64,000 bases of DNA. Origin: Rhodothermia bacterium (GTDB lineage: Bacteria; Bacteroidota; Rhodothermia; Rhodothermales; JAAAOL01). The position numbers and the translations under genes are program-made. Shown piece by piece: positions 37,596 through 46,661 of the stretch (position 1 is the stretch's first letter; each line of letters opens with the position of its first letter). A model generated the notes under the pieces. That model did no database searches. It saw only the letters and a program-made list of their open reading frames with translations, and had not been told where the DNA came from. The stretch lies in the NCBI GenBank assembly GCA_030428385.1, contig JAUIDY010000008.1, forward strand, positions 1 to 64,000, read 5' to 3'.

Positions 37596-40500
37596 ATGCC
37601 TGGTCTCCGTTCCTTTGCATGGAGGTGTATCTTTCTGGTCAGTTTGACGGGAGGATGTTGTGCGCTTCCAACGTTCGCGATGCCTTTTCCTGCGGACTCG
37701 TCCTCGGTTGTCACGTTTCATACGGCGCTCGCGTTTATGCCCAACCACGGGCAGATCGTAGACGCCCATGTCCGCTTCCACGTCGAGGCCGCCCATCACG
37801 CCGTGCACTTCGAAAACAACGCCGTCACCTTCCGACGACGCAAAAACAACCATCCCACCTCCGAAGTCCGCGTCCGCTTCAACGGAGCCCAGCCTGCCAC
37901 CTTTGAAGGCATCAACCAACAACAAGGCGTTGCCAACTTTTACCGGGACAACAGCGGGACGACCGACGTGCCTCGCTTCGCAGGCATTCGCTACACCAAC
38001 CTCTACCCCGGTATCGACCTCGACTACGAAGGCCAGGACAGAAAACTAAAGCGCACCTTCACCGTCGCTCCCTTCGCCGATCCCACGCTGATTCGCATGA
38101 CCTACGACGGCGTCCACGACCTGCGCCTGCGCAACGACGGAGCCCTGATCGCTGAAACCGCGCTCGGCGAACTCACCGAGACCCCGCCCGTGCTCTATCA
38201 GAACATCGACGGCACTCGTCTGCCCGTCGATGGACACTTCACGCTGCTGGATGCCAACACGGTTGGCTTTGAGATCAGCGCGTACGATCCTGCCTACGCG
38301 CTCGTCATCGACCCCGAGTTCGACTTCCTGACCTACCTCGGCGGCACCGGTACCGATCATATCAACGGCATCGCCCTCGACGAGGACGGCAACCTATACG
38401 CGACCGGTTTCACCTCATCGACCGACTTTCTGCTGGAAGACGCCGCGCAGGGCACCTTCGGCGGGGTGTTCGATTCGTTCGTGACCAAAATCAACCCGGA
38501 AACGGGCGAGGTGCTGTATTCGACCTATCTGGGCGGGACGGGCAACGACTTTTCGGAGGAGATTCAGGTGGACGCCGACGGGAACGCCTACATCATCGGC
38601 ACAACGTTTTCGGGCAATTTCCCGGTGCAGAACGCGCTGCAAGGCACCAACGGCGGCGGGGGCGATACGTTTGTGGTGAAACTCAACCCAGACGGTCAGT
38701 TTATTTTCTCGACGTTTTTGGGTGGCAGCCTGGAGGACTCGGGTCAAGGGCTGGCTTTTGGTCCAGAAGGCGAGGTGTACGTGACGGGCTACACGCGCTC
38801 GGCCAACTTCCCGACAACAGCGGATGCCGCACAGCCAAACCATGCAGGCAGCTACGACATGTATCTGGTGGAGATCGCCCCCGATGGAAGTGCGCTTAAC
38901 TACGGCACCTACCTCGGCGGCAATGTTGACGATCAGGCATTTGGCATCGCCCTAGATGCCTTCGGCGACATCTATCTGGCGGGTTCTTCCGAGTCGGAAG
39001 GGTTTATTACGAACGAGGTGGGCAACAAGACCCACATTACCGGTTCGGCCTTCACCATCGCCCACATCGACCGCAATGACCCCGACCAGATCCGCGAAAT
39101 CTATGGGGCCGACGGCGGCGGTGATGACATCGCCTACGATGTTGCCACCATCGTCGCGAATGCCGGATCGGCAGAGGAGAATCTCGTCATTGTGGTAACG
39201 GGCTACAGCGGCTCGACCGACTTTCCGGTGACACCCAACGCTCCACAACCTACCTATGGCGGCGGCGATGCCGATGGGATCTTTATGGCCTTTAACAACA
39301 CGGGCCTAATTCAATCTACCTACCTCGGCAGTGGCGGGGCGGATCGGTTGTACGGCGTGGGCGTGCGGACCGGGCGTATGCCCGATGCCGTGGAAGTAAC
39401 CACGGGCGGCGAGGCGCTGAGTCCGCTCGACATTGACTGGATTGATTGGGAAAACTCGGGCAGCGGGATTCTGGTGACGATTCCGCTGGATGTAGAGACA
39501 GGAGACATCATGGAAGCCACTGGTTTGCGACTGGGATTCGTAGGCACGCGTCTGCAATCCAACCCTGTTTCCGCAACTGAACTGACATGTTTCGGTGGTA
39601 GCACGCCCAATCCGTTTCCCGCCAACACACAGCCTACCGACAACGCCCCGCAGATCACTTTTCCTGGTGGTGTCTCTTCAGCAATAACAGGTTGTATTAT
39701 TACGACGCCCCGACCGCTTCTAGCATCCCTTGTGCTAAGCAACCCCTCTGCTCGAATTGGAGACCTTGTTGCTATCAAAATAACCGTCGCAGGCTCATAC
39801 GCTTCTGCTTTCTCCCTTGATCTTTCCTGGACAAGTGATAGTGATGGAGACGGGAATTCTGGTATGGACGAGCACTTTAGGCCAACAGATACGGATCGTG
39901 GAATCTATAATCCCCCATCAGGCATCACGATGAATGGGCTTGGATTATCAAATAGACTCTTTAATGCTACAATAAAAGGCATACCTATCCGCTCAAACCC
40001 GCATCAGTTGCACTTTACAGCCAGCGTTTACTGTGATGAAACAACCTGTGAAGAACCAGGCCTGCTAGGATCAGCAGAGGCCACTCTGAATACTGAACCT
40101 AGATCCATTGACGCACCGGCTCACCTTGTATTTGGAAGCTCTGGAGGTAAAACCGCGCTGACTGGCATTGATTTGTACGTCAATGATGTCCGTTTTCTTG
40201 ATGATCTGCAAGCTGGATCAGGCAGAACGTTGTCGGGCGAAATCACCCAGACCGCGCTGACGCTCGACGTGGTAGATGGCGACGCGACCGACAACACCAC
40301 CCCCCTTGCCTCCTTCGACCTCGATCTCATCTATCCCCACCCCGACAGCGTCTTTGCCTTCGCCCACAGCCCCGCTCTCGTGCTGATCTCTGACGTATCA
40401 AGCAACTGGCGCGCCGTCCTCCACCACACCGCCCGACCTACGGCCTCCGACCCCACCGCCGTCGATCTCGTCACCATCAACCTGACCACCGACCTCGGCC

Positions 40501-41090
40501 CACTCGACGTACAGATCATCGACGACACCCCCGCCCATAACTTTGTGACAACCCTTGCCGATGACGTCGCGCCTGACACCGTCTCGGCCTTCGCCACCGT
40601 CGATCCTGGCACCTACAACATCGAAGTCAACACCGCCGATGGCAGCCAGTCCCTCGGCGTCTTCCGCTTCGACTGGAGCACCGCCGCTGGCGAGACGCGC
40701 ACGCTCGTCGCCCTCGGCGCAGATACCAGCTTCACCCTCATCGCTTTCGCTGCCGACGGCACCATCGAAGAACCCGCCGTGGTGACAAGCACTGACACGG
40801 AGACGCTGCCCACGTCGTTTGTGCTACACGGCAACTACCCCAACCCGTTCAACCCGGTGACGACGCTCACTTTCGACCTGCCCGCCCGCGCCGAGGTACG
40901 CGCCGAGATCATCGACGTGCAAGGACGCACGGTACGGATGCTTCCGGCGCAGACGTTCCAGGCAGGCGTGCGCCGCACGCTCCGGGTGGATGCGACGGGC
41001 TTGGCGTCGGGAACGTATTTCTACCGCCTCACCGCCACGATGGCGACGGGCACGGAGACACACACCGGACGCATGGTGCTTATCCGCTGA
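37596..41090 (+). CDS. SBBP-repeat secreted protein with T9SS-type sorting domain
   Basis: A 1164-residue exported protein. N-terminal signal-like segment, then a domain beginning FMPNHGQI (typical of SBBP proteins), then SBBP seven-bladed-propeller repeats of the pattern TYLGGTGTDHINGIALDEDGN and STYLGGTGNDFSEEIQVDADGN (about residues 245-580). A spacer of about 400 residues follows, in which the DNA of 39720-40170 is visibly more AT-rich and uses different codons from the rest, then a DUF4397-like stretch (LATVDPGTYNIEV-like) and a Por sorting domain (GNYPNPFNPVTTLTFDLPA, GTYFYRLTATMA). Role unknown; probably surface adhesion or binding. The gene starts 97 bases after the VPS10/BNR gene, which may share its promoter. 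Confidence 0.88.
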   Translation: MPGLRSFAWRCIFLVSLTGGCCALPTFAMPFPADSSSVVTFHTALAFMPNHGQIVDAHVRFHVEAAHHAVHFENNAVTFRRRKNNHPTSEVRVRFNGAQPATFEGINQQQGVANFYRDNSGTTDVPRFAGIRYTNLYPGIDLDYEGQDRKLKRTFTVAPFADPTLIRMTYDGVHDLRLRNDGALIAETALGELTETPPVLYQNIDGTRLPVDGHFTLLDANTVGFEISAYDPAYALVIDPEFDFLTYLGGTGTDHINGIALDEDGNLYATGFTSSTDFLLEDAAQGTFGGVFDSFVTKINPETGEVLYSTYLGGTGNDFSEEIQVDADGNAYIIGTTFSGNFPVQNALQGTNGGGGDTFVVKLNPDGQFIFSTFLGGSLEDSGQGLAFGPEGEVYVTGYTRSANFPTTADAAQPNHAGSYDMYLVEIAPDGSALNYGTYLGGNVDDQAFGIALDAFGDIYLAGSSESEGFITNEVGNKTHITGSAFTIAHIDRNDPDQIREIYGADGGGDDIAYDVATIVANAGSAEENLVIVVTGYSGSTDFPVTPNAPQPTYGGGDADGIFMAFNNTGLIQSTYLGSGGADRLYGVGVRTGRMPDAVEVTTGGEALSPLDIDWIDWENSGSGILVTIPLDVETGDIMEATGLRLGFVGTRLQSNPVSATELTCFGGSTPNPFPANTQPTDNAPQITFPGGVSSAITGCIITTPRPLLASLVLSNPSARIGDLVAIKITVAGSYASAFSLDLSWTSDSDGDGNSGMDEHFRPTDTDRGIYNPPSGITMNGLGLSNRLFNATIKGIPIRSNPHQLHFTASVYCDETTCEEPGLLGSAEATLNTEPRSIDAPAHLVFGSSGGKTALTGIDLYVNDVRFLDDLQAGSGRTLSGEITQTALTLDVVDGDATDNTTPLASFDLDLIYPHPDSVFAFAHSPALVLISDVSSNWRAVLHHTARPTASDPTAVDLVTINLTTDLGPLDVQIIDDTPAHNFVTTLADDVAPDTVSAFATVDPGTYNIEVNTADGSQSLGVFRFDWSTAAGETRTLVALGADTSFTLIAFAADGTIEEPAVVTSTDTETLPTSFVLHGNYPNPFNPVTTLTFDLPARAEVRAEIIDVQGRTVRMLPAQTFQAGVRRTLRVDATGLASGTYFYRLTATMATGTETHTGRMVLIR

Positions 41091-41115
41091 GCACGATGCC
41101 TACGTTCTATTGTTT

Positions 41116-41218
41116 GTCATCGCGAAGGATCACAGATCCTGTGGTGATCCCACCCCGACAGAAACTAGCACCACAAACGGGGTAAGATCGCCACGTCGAT
41201 AGCGCTCCTCGCGATGAC
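41116..41218. repeat. Dispersed repeat copy B, complete with inverted ends
   Basis: Ends GTCATCGCGA (41116-41125) and TCGCGATGAC (41209-41218) are inverted copies. The interior TGATCCCA-CCC and CACAAACGGGGTAAGATCG matches copy A at 18078-18152. The remainder of this 269-base gap (41219-41359) holds only a small CTCTCCC/GGGAGAG hairpin (41287-41310). Confidence 0.75.
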
Positions 41219-41359
41219 ATACCTTTGGAAATGATTTTATTCGGATTACGATCGTTGATGTCTGGATACTTTCCCCCTCACTCTGTCTCTCCCATCGAGG
41301 GAGAGGGAACGCGGGAAGGAGCACCTGCGCTATCCCGACAGCCACAAACGGAATGGGTA

Positions 41360-42679
41360 TTAGGACGCGGCGACGTTCTTGGGCTCAGGCATCGCCAACT
41401 CAATCTGCTCCGGCACCGACGTGGTATCCATGATAAGCCGGGCGCTGCGGTCGTAGGTGAGGTAGTTCCACGCCCAGTTGATCAGCACGTTGAGTTGGTT
41501 GCGGAAGCCGACGAGCAGCAGCAGGTGCAAGAAAAGCCACATCAGCCACGCCACAAAACCGGTCGTGCGAATACCACCGGCCAGCTCCGCCACGGCGCTG
41601 TTGCGCCCGATGGTCGCCATAATGCCCTTGTCGGTGTACACAAACGCCGTGCGTGGCGCGCCGGTGTGGTCGGCGCGGATTTGCTGGGCGACGTGCTTCG
41701 CGCCCTGCATCGCCACGGGCGCAAGTTGGGGATGCAGGTTGCCGTCGGCGTCGCTGCTGCCCGCGAGGTCGCCGATAATAAAGACGTTGGGTTTGTCGGG
41801 CACGCTGAGGTCGGGCTGCACGGCGAGGCGTCCGGCGCGGGTTTGTGTCAGCCCCAGCGCATCGGCGAGCGGGTGGGCACGTACACCTGCGGCCCACACC
41901 AGCGTCTGCGCCTGCACCGAGGCTCCGCTTTTAAAATGCACGACATGCGGTTCTACCCGCACCACCTGCTCGTTCAGCATCACCTCCACGCCCCGCTTTT
42001 TGAGCTGCGTCAACGCATAGCGGCTTGAGGAGTCGGCAAACGCGCCCAACACTTCCGGCGACGCTTCCACCAACACCACCCGTGCCTGCTCCACCGGAAG
42101 CTGCGGAAAGTCCTTGCGCAGCACCTTCTGAAACAACTCAATCAGTGCCCCCGACATCTCGACACCCGTGGGGCCACCGCCCACTACCACAAACGTCAGC
42201 GCCCCGCTATCCAACAGCGAAGGGTCCTGATCGACGTGCTCAAACTGACGCATGATGTGACTACGCAGGTGCAACGCATCGTCCAGGCTTTTGAGTTCAA
42301 ACCCGTGTGCTTCGGCACCCTCCACGCCAAAAAAGTTGGTCGAGGCCCCCGCTGCCAGCACCAGGTAATCGTACCCGATGCGGTCGCCGTCGGCCAGCAA
42401 CACGGATTCTTCTGCCCAATCCACCCCTGTGACGGTGCCGAGGCGAAAGTGGAAGTTGGGCTGGTTGTGGAAAATGCCCCGTACGGTGTGGGCGATTTCC
42501 TCGGGCTCCAGCCCCGCCGTAGCCACCTGATACAGCAGCGGCTGGAACGTGTGGTAGTTGTTGCGGTCGATGAGCAGTACCTCGGCAGGCGCTTTGCGCA
42601 GCGTGCGGGCCAGCGTCAGGCCGCCGAACCCGGCACCAACGATGACAATGCGAGGGCGAGAACCACGGGATGCCGCCAT
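41360..42679 (-). CDS. ndh: Type II NADH:quinone oxidoreductase
   Basis: A single-subunit, non-pumping NADH dehydrogenase at the inner membrane. The 439 residues contain the FAD-binding GAGFGGLTLARTL, the block HTFQPLLYQVATAGLEPEEIA, the second nucleotide motif VVVGGGPTGVEMSGAL and the FAD-site IIGDLAGSSDADGN; the C-terminus has two hydrophobic segments (VAWLMWLFLHLLLLVGF) that anchor it. The gene is alone on its strand next to an SDR gene transcribed the same way; the 103-base spacer shows no terminator. Confidence 0.93.
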   Translation of the reverse strand: MAASRGSRPRIVIVGAGFGGLTLARTLRKAPAEVLLIDRNNYHTFQPLLYQVATAGLEPEEIAHTVRGIFHNQPNFHFRLGTVTGVDWAEESVLLADGDRIGYDYLVLAAGASTNFFGVEGAEAHGFELKSLDDALHLRSHIMRQFEHVDQDPSLLDSGALTFVVVGGGPTGVEMSGALIELFQKVLRKDFPQLPVEQARVVLVEASPEVLGAFADSSSRYALTQLKKRGVEVMLNEQVVRVEPHVVHFKSGASVQAQTLVWAAGVRAHPLADALGLTQTRAGRLAVQPDLSVPDKPNVFIIGDLAGSSDADGNLHPQLAPVAMQGAKHVAQQIRADHTGAPRTAFVYTDKGIMATIGRNSAVAELAGGIRTTGFVAWLMWLFLHLLLLVGFRNQLNVLINWAWNYLTYDRSARLIMDTTSVPEQIELAMPEPKNVAAS

Positions 42680-42782
42680 AAATCACCTCAACAGATGCGT
42701 TGGATACATACGCCGTTTTGTACGCACCCCAGCATAGCGGTTGCGTGAAAGCTGTGCAAACACAACCGTACCTGAGCCATAC

Positions 42783-43520
42783 TCACGGCTTTTTTTCAAT
42801 GATTTGGCGCGCCATCGCAGGCAACCACCGATGGAGGCCCAGCAGCAGCTTCACCTTGCCCACTCGGATCTCGACCTTGTCGTTTGCAAACCCCTCAAAA
42901 AAAGCCTCGGCCACCACCTCGGGCGCTACTTTGTCGCCCTCGCGCCCCGCTGTCAGGTCAGTATCTACAAAGGGCGGGATCAGTTCAAAGACGCGCACCG
43001 ACGTAGCCGCGAGTTGGATGCGGAGGGTCTGGGTAAAGGATCGCAGCGCGGCTTTGGTGGGGCTATACACTGGCACGCTCGACTTGGGCACCACCCCCAG
43101 CGCCGAGGTCACGTTCACCACCGCTGCCTCCTCGTGCTGTGCGAGATGGGGCAGCAGCAAGGCCGTGAGTTGGAGCGGCGCGCCCAGGTTGATCCGTACT
43201 TCCTGCGCGATGCGGGCCACAGCGTGCGGCTCGTCCAGCAGTTGGTATGCATACTGCACGCCTGCGTTGTTGATGAGCACGTTCAGGTCGGGATGGCCGT
43301 TGATCAATTGGACGCTCAGCGCCTCGACAGCGGCGGGGTCTTGCAAGTCGCAGCGGTAGGTGATGAGGTTGGGGAAGGCGGCCTGGGCCGCGTCGAGCTT
43401 CGCTTGGTTGCGCCCGACGATGATCACCTGATTCCCGCGTTTCAGAAACCCTTGCGCCAGCGCCCAGCCGATACCGGACGCACCGCCCGTGATGAGTACG
43501 TTATGATTTGAAAGCTGCAT
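42783..43520 (-). CDS. Short-chain dehydrogenase/reductase (DltE-like)
   Basis: A 245-residue cytoplasmic SDR. Start at 43520 (MQLSNHNVLITGGASGIGWALAQGF), where the nucleotide motif TGGASGIG follows directly; an upstream in-frame ATG at 43610 would span the regulator palindrome and is unlikely. NNAG, the active-site S and YSPTK (catalytic Y and K) are visible. Its substrate is unknown. An operator palindrome (43582-43595) sits 62 bases upstream of the start and has a twin in front of the Crp-type gene, so the two are probably co-regulated. Confidence 0.82.
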   Translation of the reverse strand: MQLSNHNVLITGGASGIGWALAQGFLKRGNQVIIVGRNQAKLDAAQAAFPNLITYRCDLQDPAAVEALSVQLINGHPDLNVLINNAGVQYAYQLLDEPHAVARIAQEVRINLGAPLQLTALLLPHLAQHEEAAVVNVTSALGVVPKSSVPVYSPTKAALRSFTQTLRIQLAATSVRVFELIPPFVDTDLTAGREGDKVAPEVVAEAFFEGFANDKVEIRVGKVKLLLGLHRWLPAMARQIIEKKP

Positions 43521-43581
43521 GATCGTACGTGTCTGGTTGAGAAGAACGCACGTAAGTTCGCCCGAGCCCAGACGCCCCGCA

Positions 43582-43595
43582 TTAACCGAGGTTAA
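43582..43595. promoter_or_regulatory. Operator palindrome upstream of SDR gene
   Basis: TTAACCGAGGTTAA, symmetric but for the central GA. Bases on each side are shared with the copy at 44411-44424 when that is read in reverse (identity over about 21 bases in total). Confidence 0.65.
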
Positions 43596-43776
43596 GAAAC
43601 GATCTGGCAACCTGATCTGGAGCTGCGCAGGCCGCTTTTTGGCCCATCGCCGCTCGATGTCCTGTGCCTTCGGCTCCGGTTTATCGGCTCATAGCGCTGC
43701 TACGACCCTCAAAATCGAGCACCGCTGGAATCAAAAATCACCGCTGCTCGCCTGCCAGTCATGCTACCAGATCGTT

Positions 43777-44403
43777 TCAAGAGGTGCGCGGAATCTGCTG
43801 GCGCTCCGAGGGGCCGTCTTGTACCATGCGACGGCGGATGCGGCTGAGCGCGACGGGCGTGATACCGAGGTACGAGGCGATGTGGTATTGCGGGATGCGC
43901 AGCTCAAGGTCGGGGTGTTCCTCGCGAAAGTAGACATACCGCTCCTCGGCACTGCACAGCACCAGCCGCAACTCGCGGTGCTCCTTCTTCACCCACTCGA
44001 TCTCGATCACGCGCCGGGCGATGCGTTCGAGGTCATGGTGGCGGTTATACAGCGCCGTGAACGTCCGGTAATCGGTCACCAGCAGCCGACTCGCTTCGAG
44101 TGCTTGCAGGTTGATGTAGGTCTCGGTGTTCTGGATGAGCCCCGCCAGCGCCCCCACGAAGGTGCCCCGCGTAAAAAACGTTTTGTTGTATTCGTTGCCC
44201 TCATCGGTTCGGTAGAACGAGCGCAACGCGCCCTCCACCACAAACGCCAACTCGGTAGGATGCTCCCCGGCCTGCGCGAAGTAGTCGCCCGCCGCCAGCA
44301 TGCGTCCCCGAAAAAGCGGCTGCACGTCGTTCCACGCCGCGTCGCTGAGCGGGGCCACCTGGGTGAGCGTGTGGCGCAGCAAGGTGGTTTCTTCCGCAGT
44401 CAT
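43777..44403 (-). CDS. Crp/Fnr-family transcriptional regulator
   Basis: A 208-residue regulator with an N-terminal cyclic-nucleotide-binding-like fold (FRGRMLAAGDYFAQAGEHPTELAFVVEGALRSFYRTDEGNEYNKTFFTRGTFVGAL, here broken) and a C-terminal helix-turn-helix (IASYLGITPVALSRIRRRM). Start at 44403 (MTAEETTLL). The operator palindrome TTAACCTCGGTTAA at 44411-44424 overlaps its promoter, so it likely controls itself, the SDR gene, and possibly the divergent gene at 44484. Ligand unknown; arginine and serine contacts of true cAMP binders are not obvious. Confidence 0.85.
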   Translation of the reverse strand: MTAEETTLLRHTLTQVAPLSDAAWNDVQPLFRGRMLAAGDYFAQAGEHPTELAFVVEGALRSFYRTDEGNEYNKTFFTRGTFVGALAGLIQNTETYINLQALEASRLLVTDYRTFTALYNRHHDLERIARRVIEIEWVKKEHRELRLVLCSAEERYVYFREEHPDLELRIPQYHIASYLGITPVALSRIRRRMVQDGPSERQQIPRTS

Positions 44404-44410
44404 GCTGTTC

Positions 44411-44424
44411 TTAACCTCGGTTAA
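44411..44424. promoter_or_regulatory. Operator palindrome between Crp-type gene and divergent outer-membrane gene
   Basis: TTAACCTCGGTTAA, eight bases upstream of the regulator start and 60 bases upstream of the gene at 44484. Second copy of the palindrome at 43582-43595. Confidence 0.65.
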
Positions 44425-44483
44425 TGCGCCCTGGGGAGACGGGTCGGTAGGTTGGTGCCATTCTTCACCAACCGGATACAACC

Positions 44484-45173
44484 ATGACAAAATACATCGT
44501 TCTGTGCATACTTTTCGGCGTCTTCCTCGCCTTGCCGTCCTTTGCCCAAGAAGCCTCTCCACAGGGCTGGCAGGTACAGCTTAGCTTTGGCGAACTGCCA
44601 TGGCAATCGTTTAAACCCGGCCTCAGCGTGGGCTATCGGTTCAATCGGCATATCTACCTTGGTGCGCTGTACCAAATGCGCAACACCATCCGGCGGGGGT
44701 CCACGTCGTTTAATGCCAACGCGGCCGGGCTGGAGGGCTTACAAGATTCTCACGAACGCATGGGGCAGCGGGCCGCTTTGCAGGTGCGGCTGTACCCTTT
44801 GGGCGGGGCCGCGTATGTTTCCGGCGGCGTGGTGTTTAACGACGCAGATGCCGAACACACCACCTTCGACGCCCGCCCGCGCTCCTTCGGCGGAACAATC
44901 TTTCACGGCCCCCTTGTGATGCATCAAAAAAGAGCAGCGGGATGGCGTCCCGCGCTGGGGATCGGCTACAACCATAGGTTTGACGGCGGCTGGACGGTGG
45001 GTACAGAGATGTTTGTTGGGATCAGCGCCGTACCGCGCCCTACGGTGCAATTCGACGTGCCCTCCGACCTCGACACGTCTGTGCTGGAACAGCGCATCGT
45101 CCACCGTTTTCGCCAAACCCCAACGAATCTGTACCATGTGTTTCACCTGGGTGTGGGGTATCGTTTCCCGTGA
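44484..45173 (+). CDS. Small outer-membrane beta-barrel protein
   Basis: A 229-residue exported protein of unknown role. Signal peptide (MTKYIVLCILFGVFLALPSFAQ), then alternating strands such as WQVQLSFGELPWQSF, LSVGYRFNRHIYLGALYQM and the last strand VFHLGVGYRF with C-terminal FP, which fit an 8-10 strand barrel. It is divergent from the Crp-type gene and shares its operator region. The next gene (45253) follows after 79 bases. Confidence 0.75.
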   Translation: MTKYIVLCILFGVFLALPSFAQEASPQGWQVQLSFGELPWQSFKPGLSVGYRFNRHIYLGALYQMRNTIRRGSTSFNANAAGLEGLQDSHERMGQRAALQVRLYPLGGAAYVSGGVVFNDADAEHTTFDARPRSFGGTIFHGPLVMHQKRAAGWRPALGIGYNHRFDGGWTVGTEMFVGISAVPRPTVQFDVPSDLDTSVLEQRIVHRFRQTPTNLYHVFHLGVGYRFP

Positions 45174-45252
45174 GGCGGGCACGTTTGGGGGCGTTTGGCG
45201 TATGGGTGGCCGGAGCAGATGGCTTCCTCATCTTTCACCAGCAACCAACACG

Positions 45253-45759
45253 ATGAGACGATTTGTTTGGATCACATCGTTTGTCTTCTTGATGACAGCA
45301 CCTGTGCTTGCGCAAGACACCCTGCACAACGTCGACGCCCCCACCCTCAACCTGAATGAAGACGGCGTGGCGCTGCAAGGCTACGACCCCGTCCTGTACC
45401 ATATCGCCGACCGGGCCCGTCCTGGACGCGAAGCGCTCGCACTCGAGCATGAAGGGGCGACCTATTATTTCTCCACCCGCGCCACCCAAACGATTTTCCG
45501 TAACAACCCGGAACGGTACGCCCCGGCCTACGGGGGCTGGTGTGCCTTCGGGCTGGCGATGGATGCCGAAGCCTTCGACGGCTGGTCGCCCGGCAAATAT
45601 GCCATCGACCCCGAAACGTTTAAGGTCATTGATGGAAAGCTACACCTGTTCTACAATGCCAACGGCTTCAACGCCTTGGAAGCCTGGAACAAAGACGAAG
45701 CCCATCATCAAGCCCGCGCCGACTCGTTGTGGCACGTACTCACAGCAGAAACGCCCTGA
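45253..45759 (+). CDS. YHS-domain secreted protein
   Basis: A 168-residue exported protein. Start at 45253 (MRRFVWITSFVFLMTAPVLAQ) gives a signal peptide; the open frame upstream belongs to another gene. The YHS core reads GVALQGYDPVLYHI, YYFSTRATQTIFRNNPERYAPAYGGWCAFGLAMD and KVIDGKLHLFYN, ending with a helical tail. YHS domains bind metal, often copper or other soft ions, and occur with cation pumps; no pump is nearby. Confidence 0.85.
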   Translation: MRRFVWITSFVFLMTAPVLAQDTLHNVDAPTLNLNEDGVALQGYDPVLYHIADRARPGREALALEHEGATYYFSTRATQTIFRNNPERYAPAYGGWCAFGLAMDAEAFDGWSPGKYAIDPETFKVIDGKLHLFYNANGFNALEAWNKDEAHHQARADSLWHVLTAETP

Positions 45760-45830
45760 TGCATTGCTTTCGTAAGAAGCGCAGCGTACGTTTTGACCCA
45801 CTGAATGACCATCCCTTACCCTGAGGAACC

Positions 45831-46418
45831 ATGTCGCACCGTGCTCTTGTCCTGTTTTTCGCTGCTGCTTTCGGCCTCGCCACCACCACCGGCTGCCAGG
45901 CCCAGATTCCGAACGTGGAAGAACAAATTGCGGGCGCGGTAACCCCAGCCCCTGCTGACCAGAAAGACGGCGCGACAGTGCTGGGCTACGACGCCGACGG
46001 CGCCCTCGTCACGCTGCGCGAAGGCACTAATGAACTGGTCTGTATCGCTGATCGCCCCGGCGACGACCGTTTCCATGCATCGTGCTACCATGAATCGCTA
46101 GGCGCATACATGGAACGCGGCCGCCAGCTTCGCGCTGAGGGAATCACGGGGCAAGAGAGCTTCGATGTTCGCCACCAGGAAGCCGACGCCGGTACGCTGG
46201 CGATGCCGGAGGAGCCGGCTGCCGTCTACAACGTCTCTGGTTCGTTGGATACGTTCGACCCGGCGACGGCCAAGGTGACACTCTACGCCGTCTATATCCC
46301 GTATGCCACCGCTGCTAACACGGGCCTTCCTGAAACGCCCGGCCCTGCCGGTACGCCGTGGCTCATGCGCGCAGGCACCGCCTCATCCCACATCATGATC
46401 GTCCAGCCCCGCGACTGA
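45831..46418 (+). CDS. Small exported protein, possible lipoprotein
   Basis: A 195-residue protein I do not recognise. It has a hydrophobic leader ending LATTTGCQAQ; the cysteine could be a lipoprotein anchor, but the residue three before it is threonine, not the usual leucine. The rest is soluble with GYDADGALVTLREGTNELVCIAD and a C-terminal half containing AVYIPYATAANTGLPETPGPAGTPWLM. It follows the YHS gene on the same strand after 71 bases. A dispersed repeat (46453-46548) lies after the stop. Confidence 0.7.
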   Translation: MSHRALVLFFAAAFGLATTTGCQAQIPNVEEQIAGAVTPAPADQKDGATVLGYDADGALVTLREGTNELVCIADRPGDDRFHASCYHESLGAYMERGRQLRAEGITGQESFDVRHQEADAGTLAMPEEPAAVYNVSGSLDTFDPATAKVTLYAVYIPYATAANTGLPETPGPAGTPWLMRAGTASSHIMIVQPRD

Positions 46419-46452
46419 TATCTTTTCTTTTTGGTACAGACAAAACCTAACG

Positions 46453-46548
46453 GTGTCATCTCGAACGCATGTGAGAGATCTCCCACGTTATCGTTTGGCT
46501 GACCTTTAAGTGGGAGATCTCTCCTCCCGATGGTCGTCGAGATGACAC
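46453..46548. repeat. Dispersed hairpin repeat C (GTGTCATCTCGA ends)
   Basis: Ends GTGTCATCTCGA (46453-46464) and TCGAGATGACAC (46537-46548) are exact inverted copies; inside, AGATCTCCCAC (46477 on) pairs with GTGGGAGATCT (46510-46520). The GTCATC-CGA end resembles repeats A and B. From general knowledge, such elements are frequent between genes in Bacteroidota. Up to the peptidase stop at 46662 nothing else is seen. Confidence 0.75.
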
Positions 46549-46661
46549 AAAAAAACGTTTTTTCGTGTCCTGAGAAGACAGACAAAAAAGTGAGCGCAAC
46601 CGAGCGTTTGGTCGGCGGGGTTGATGCAGCGAACTCATATCTTGGAACCACCCCTTCTTGG

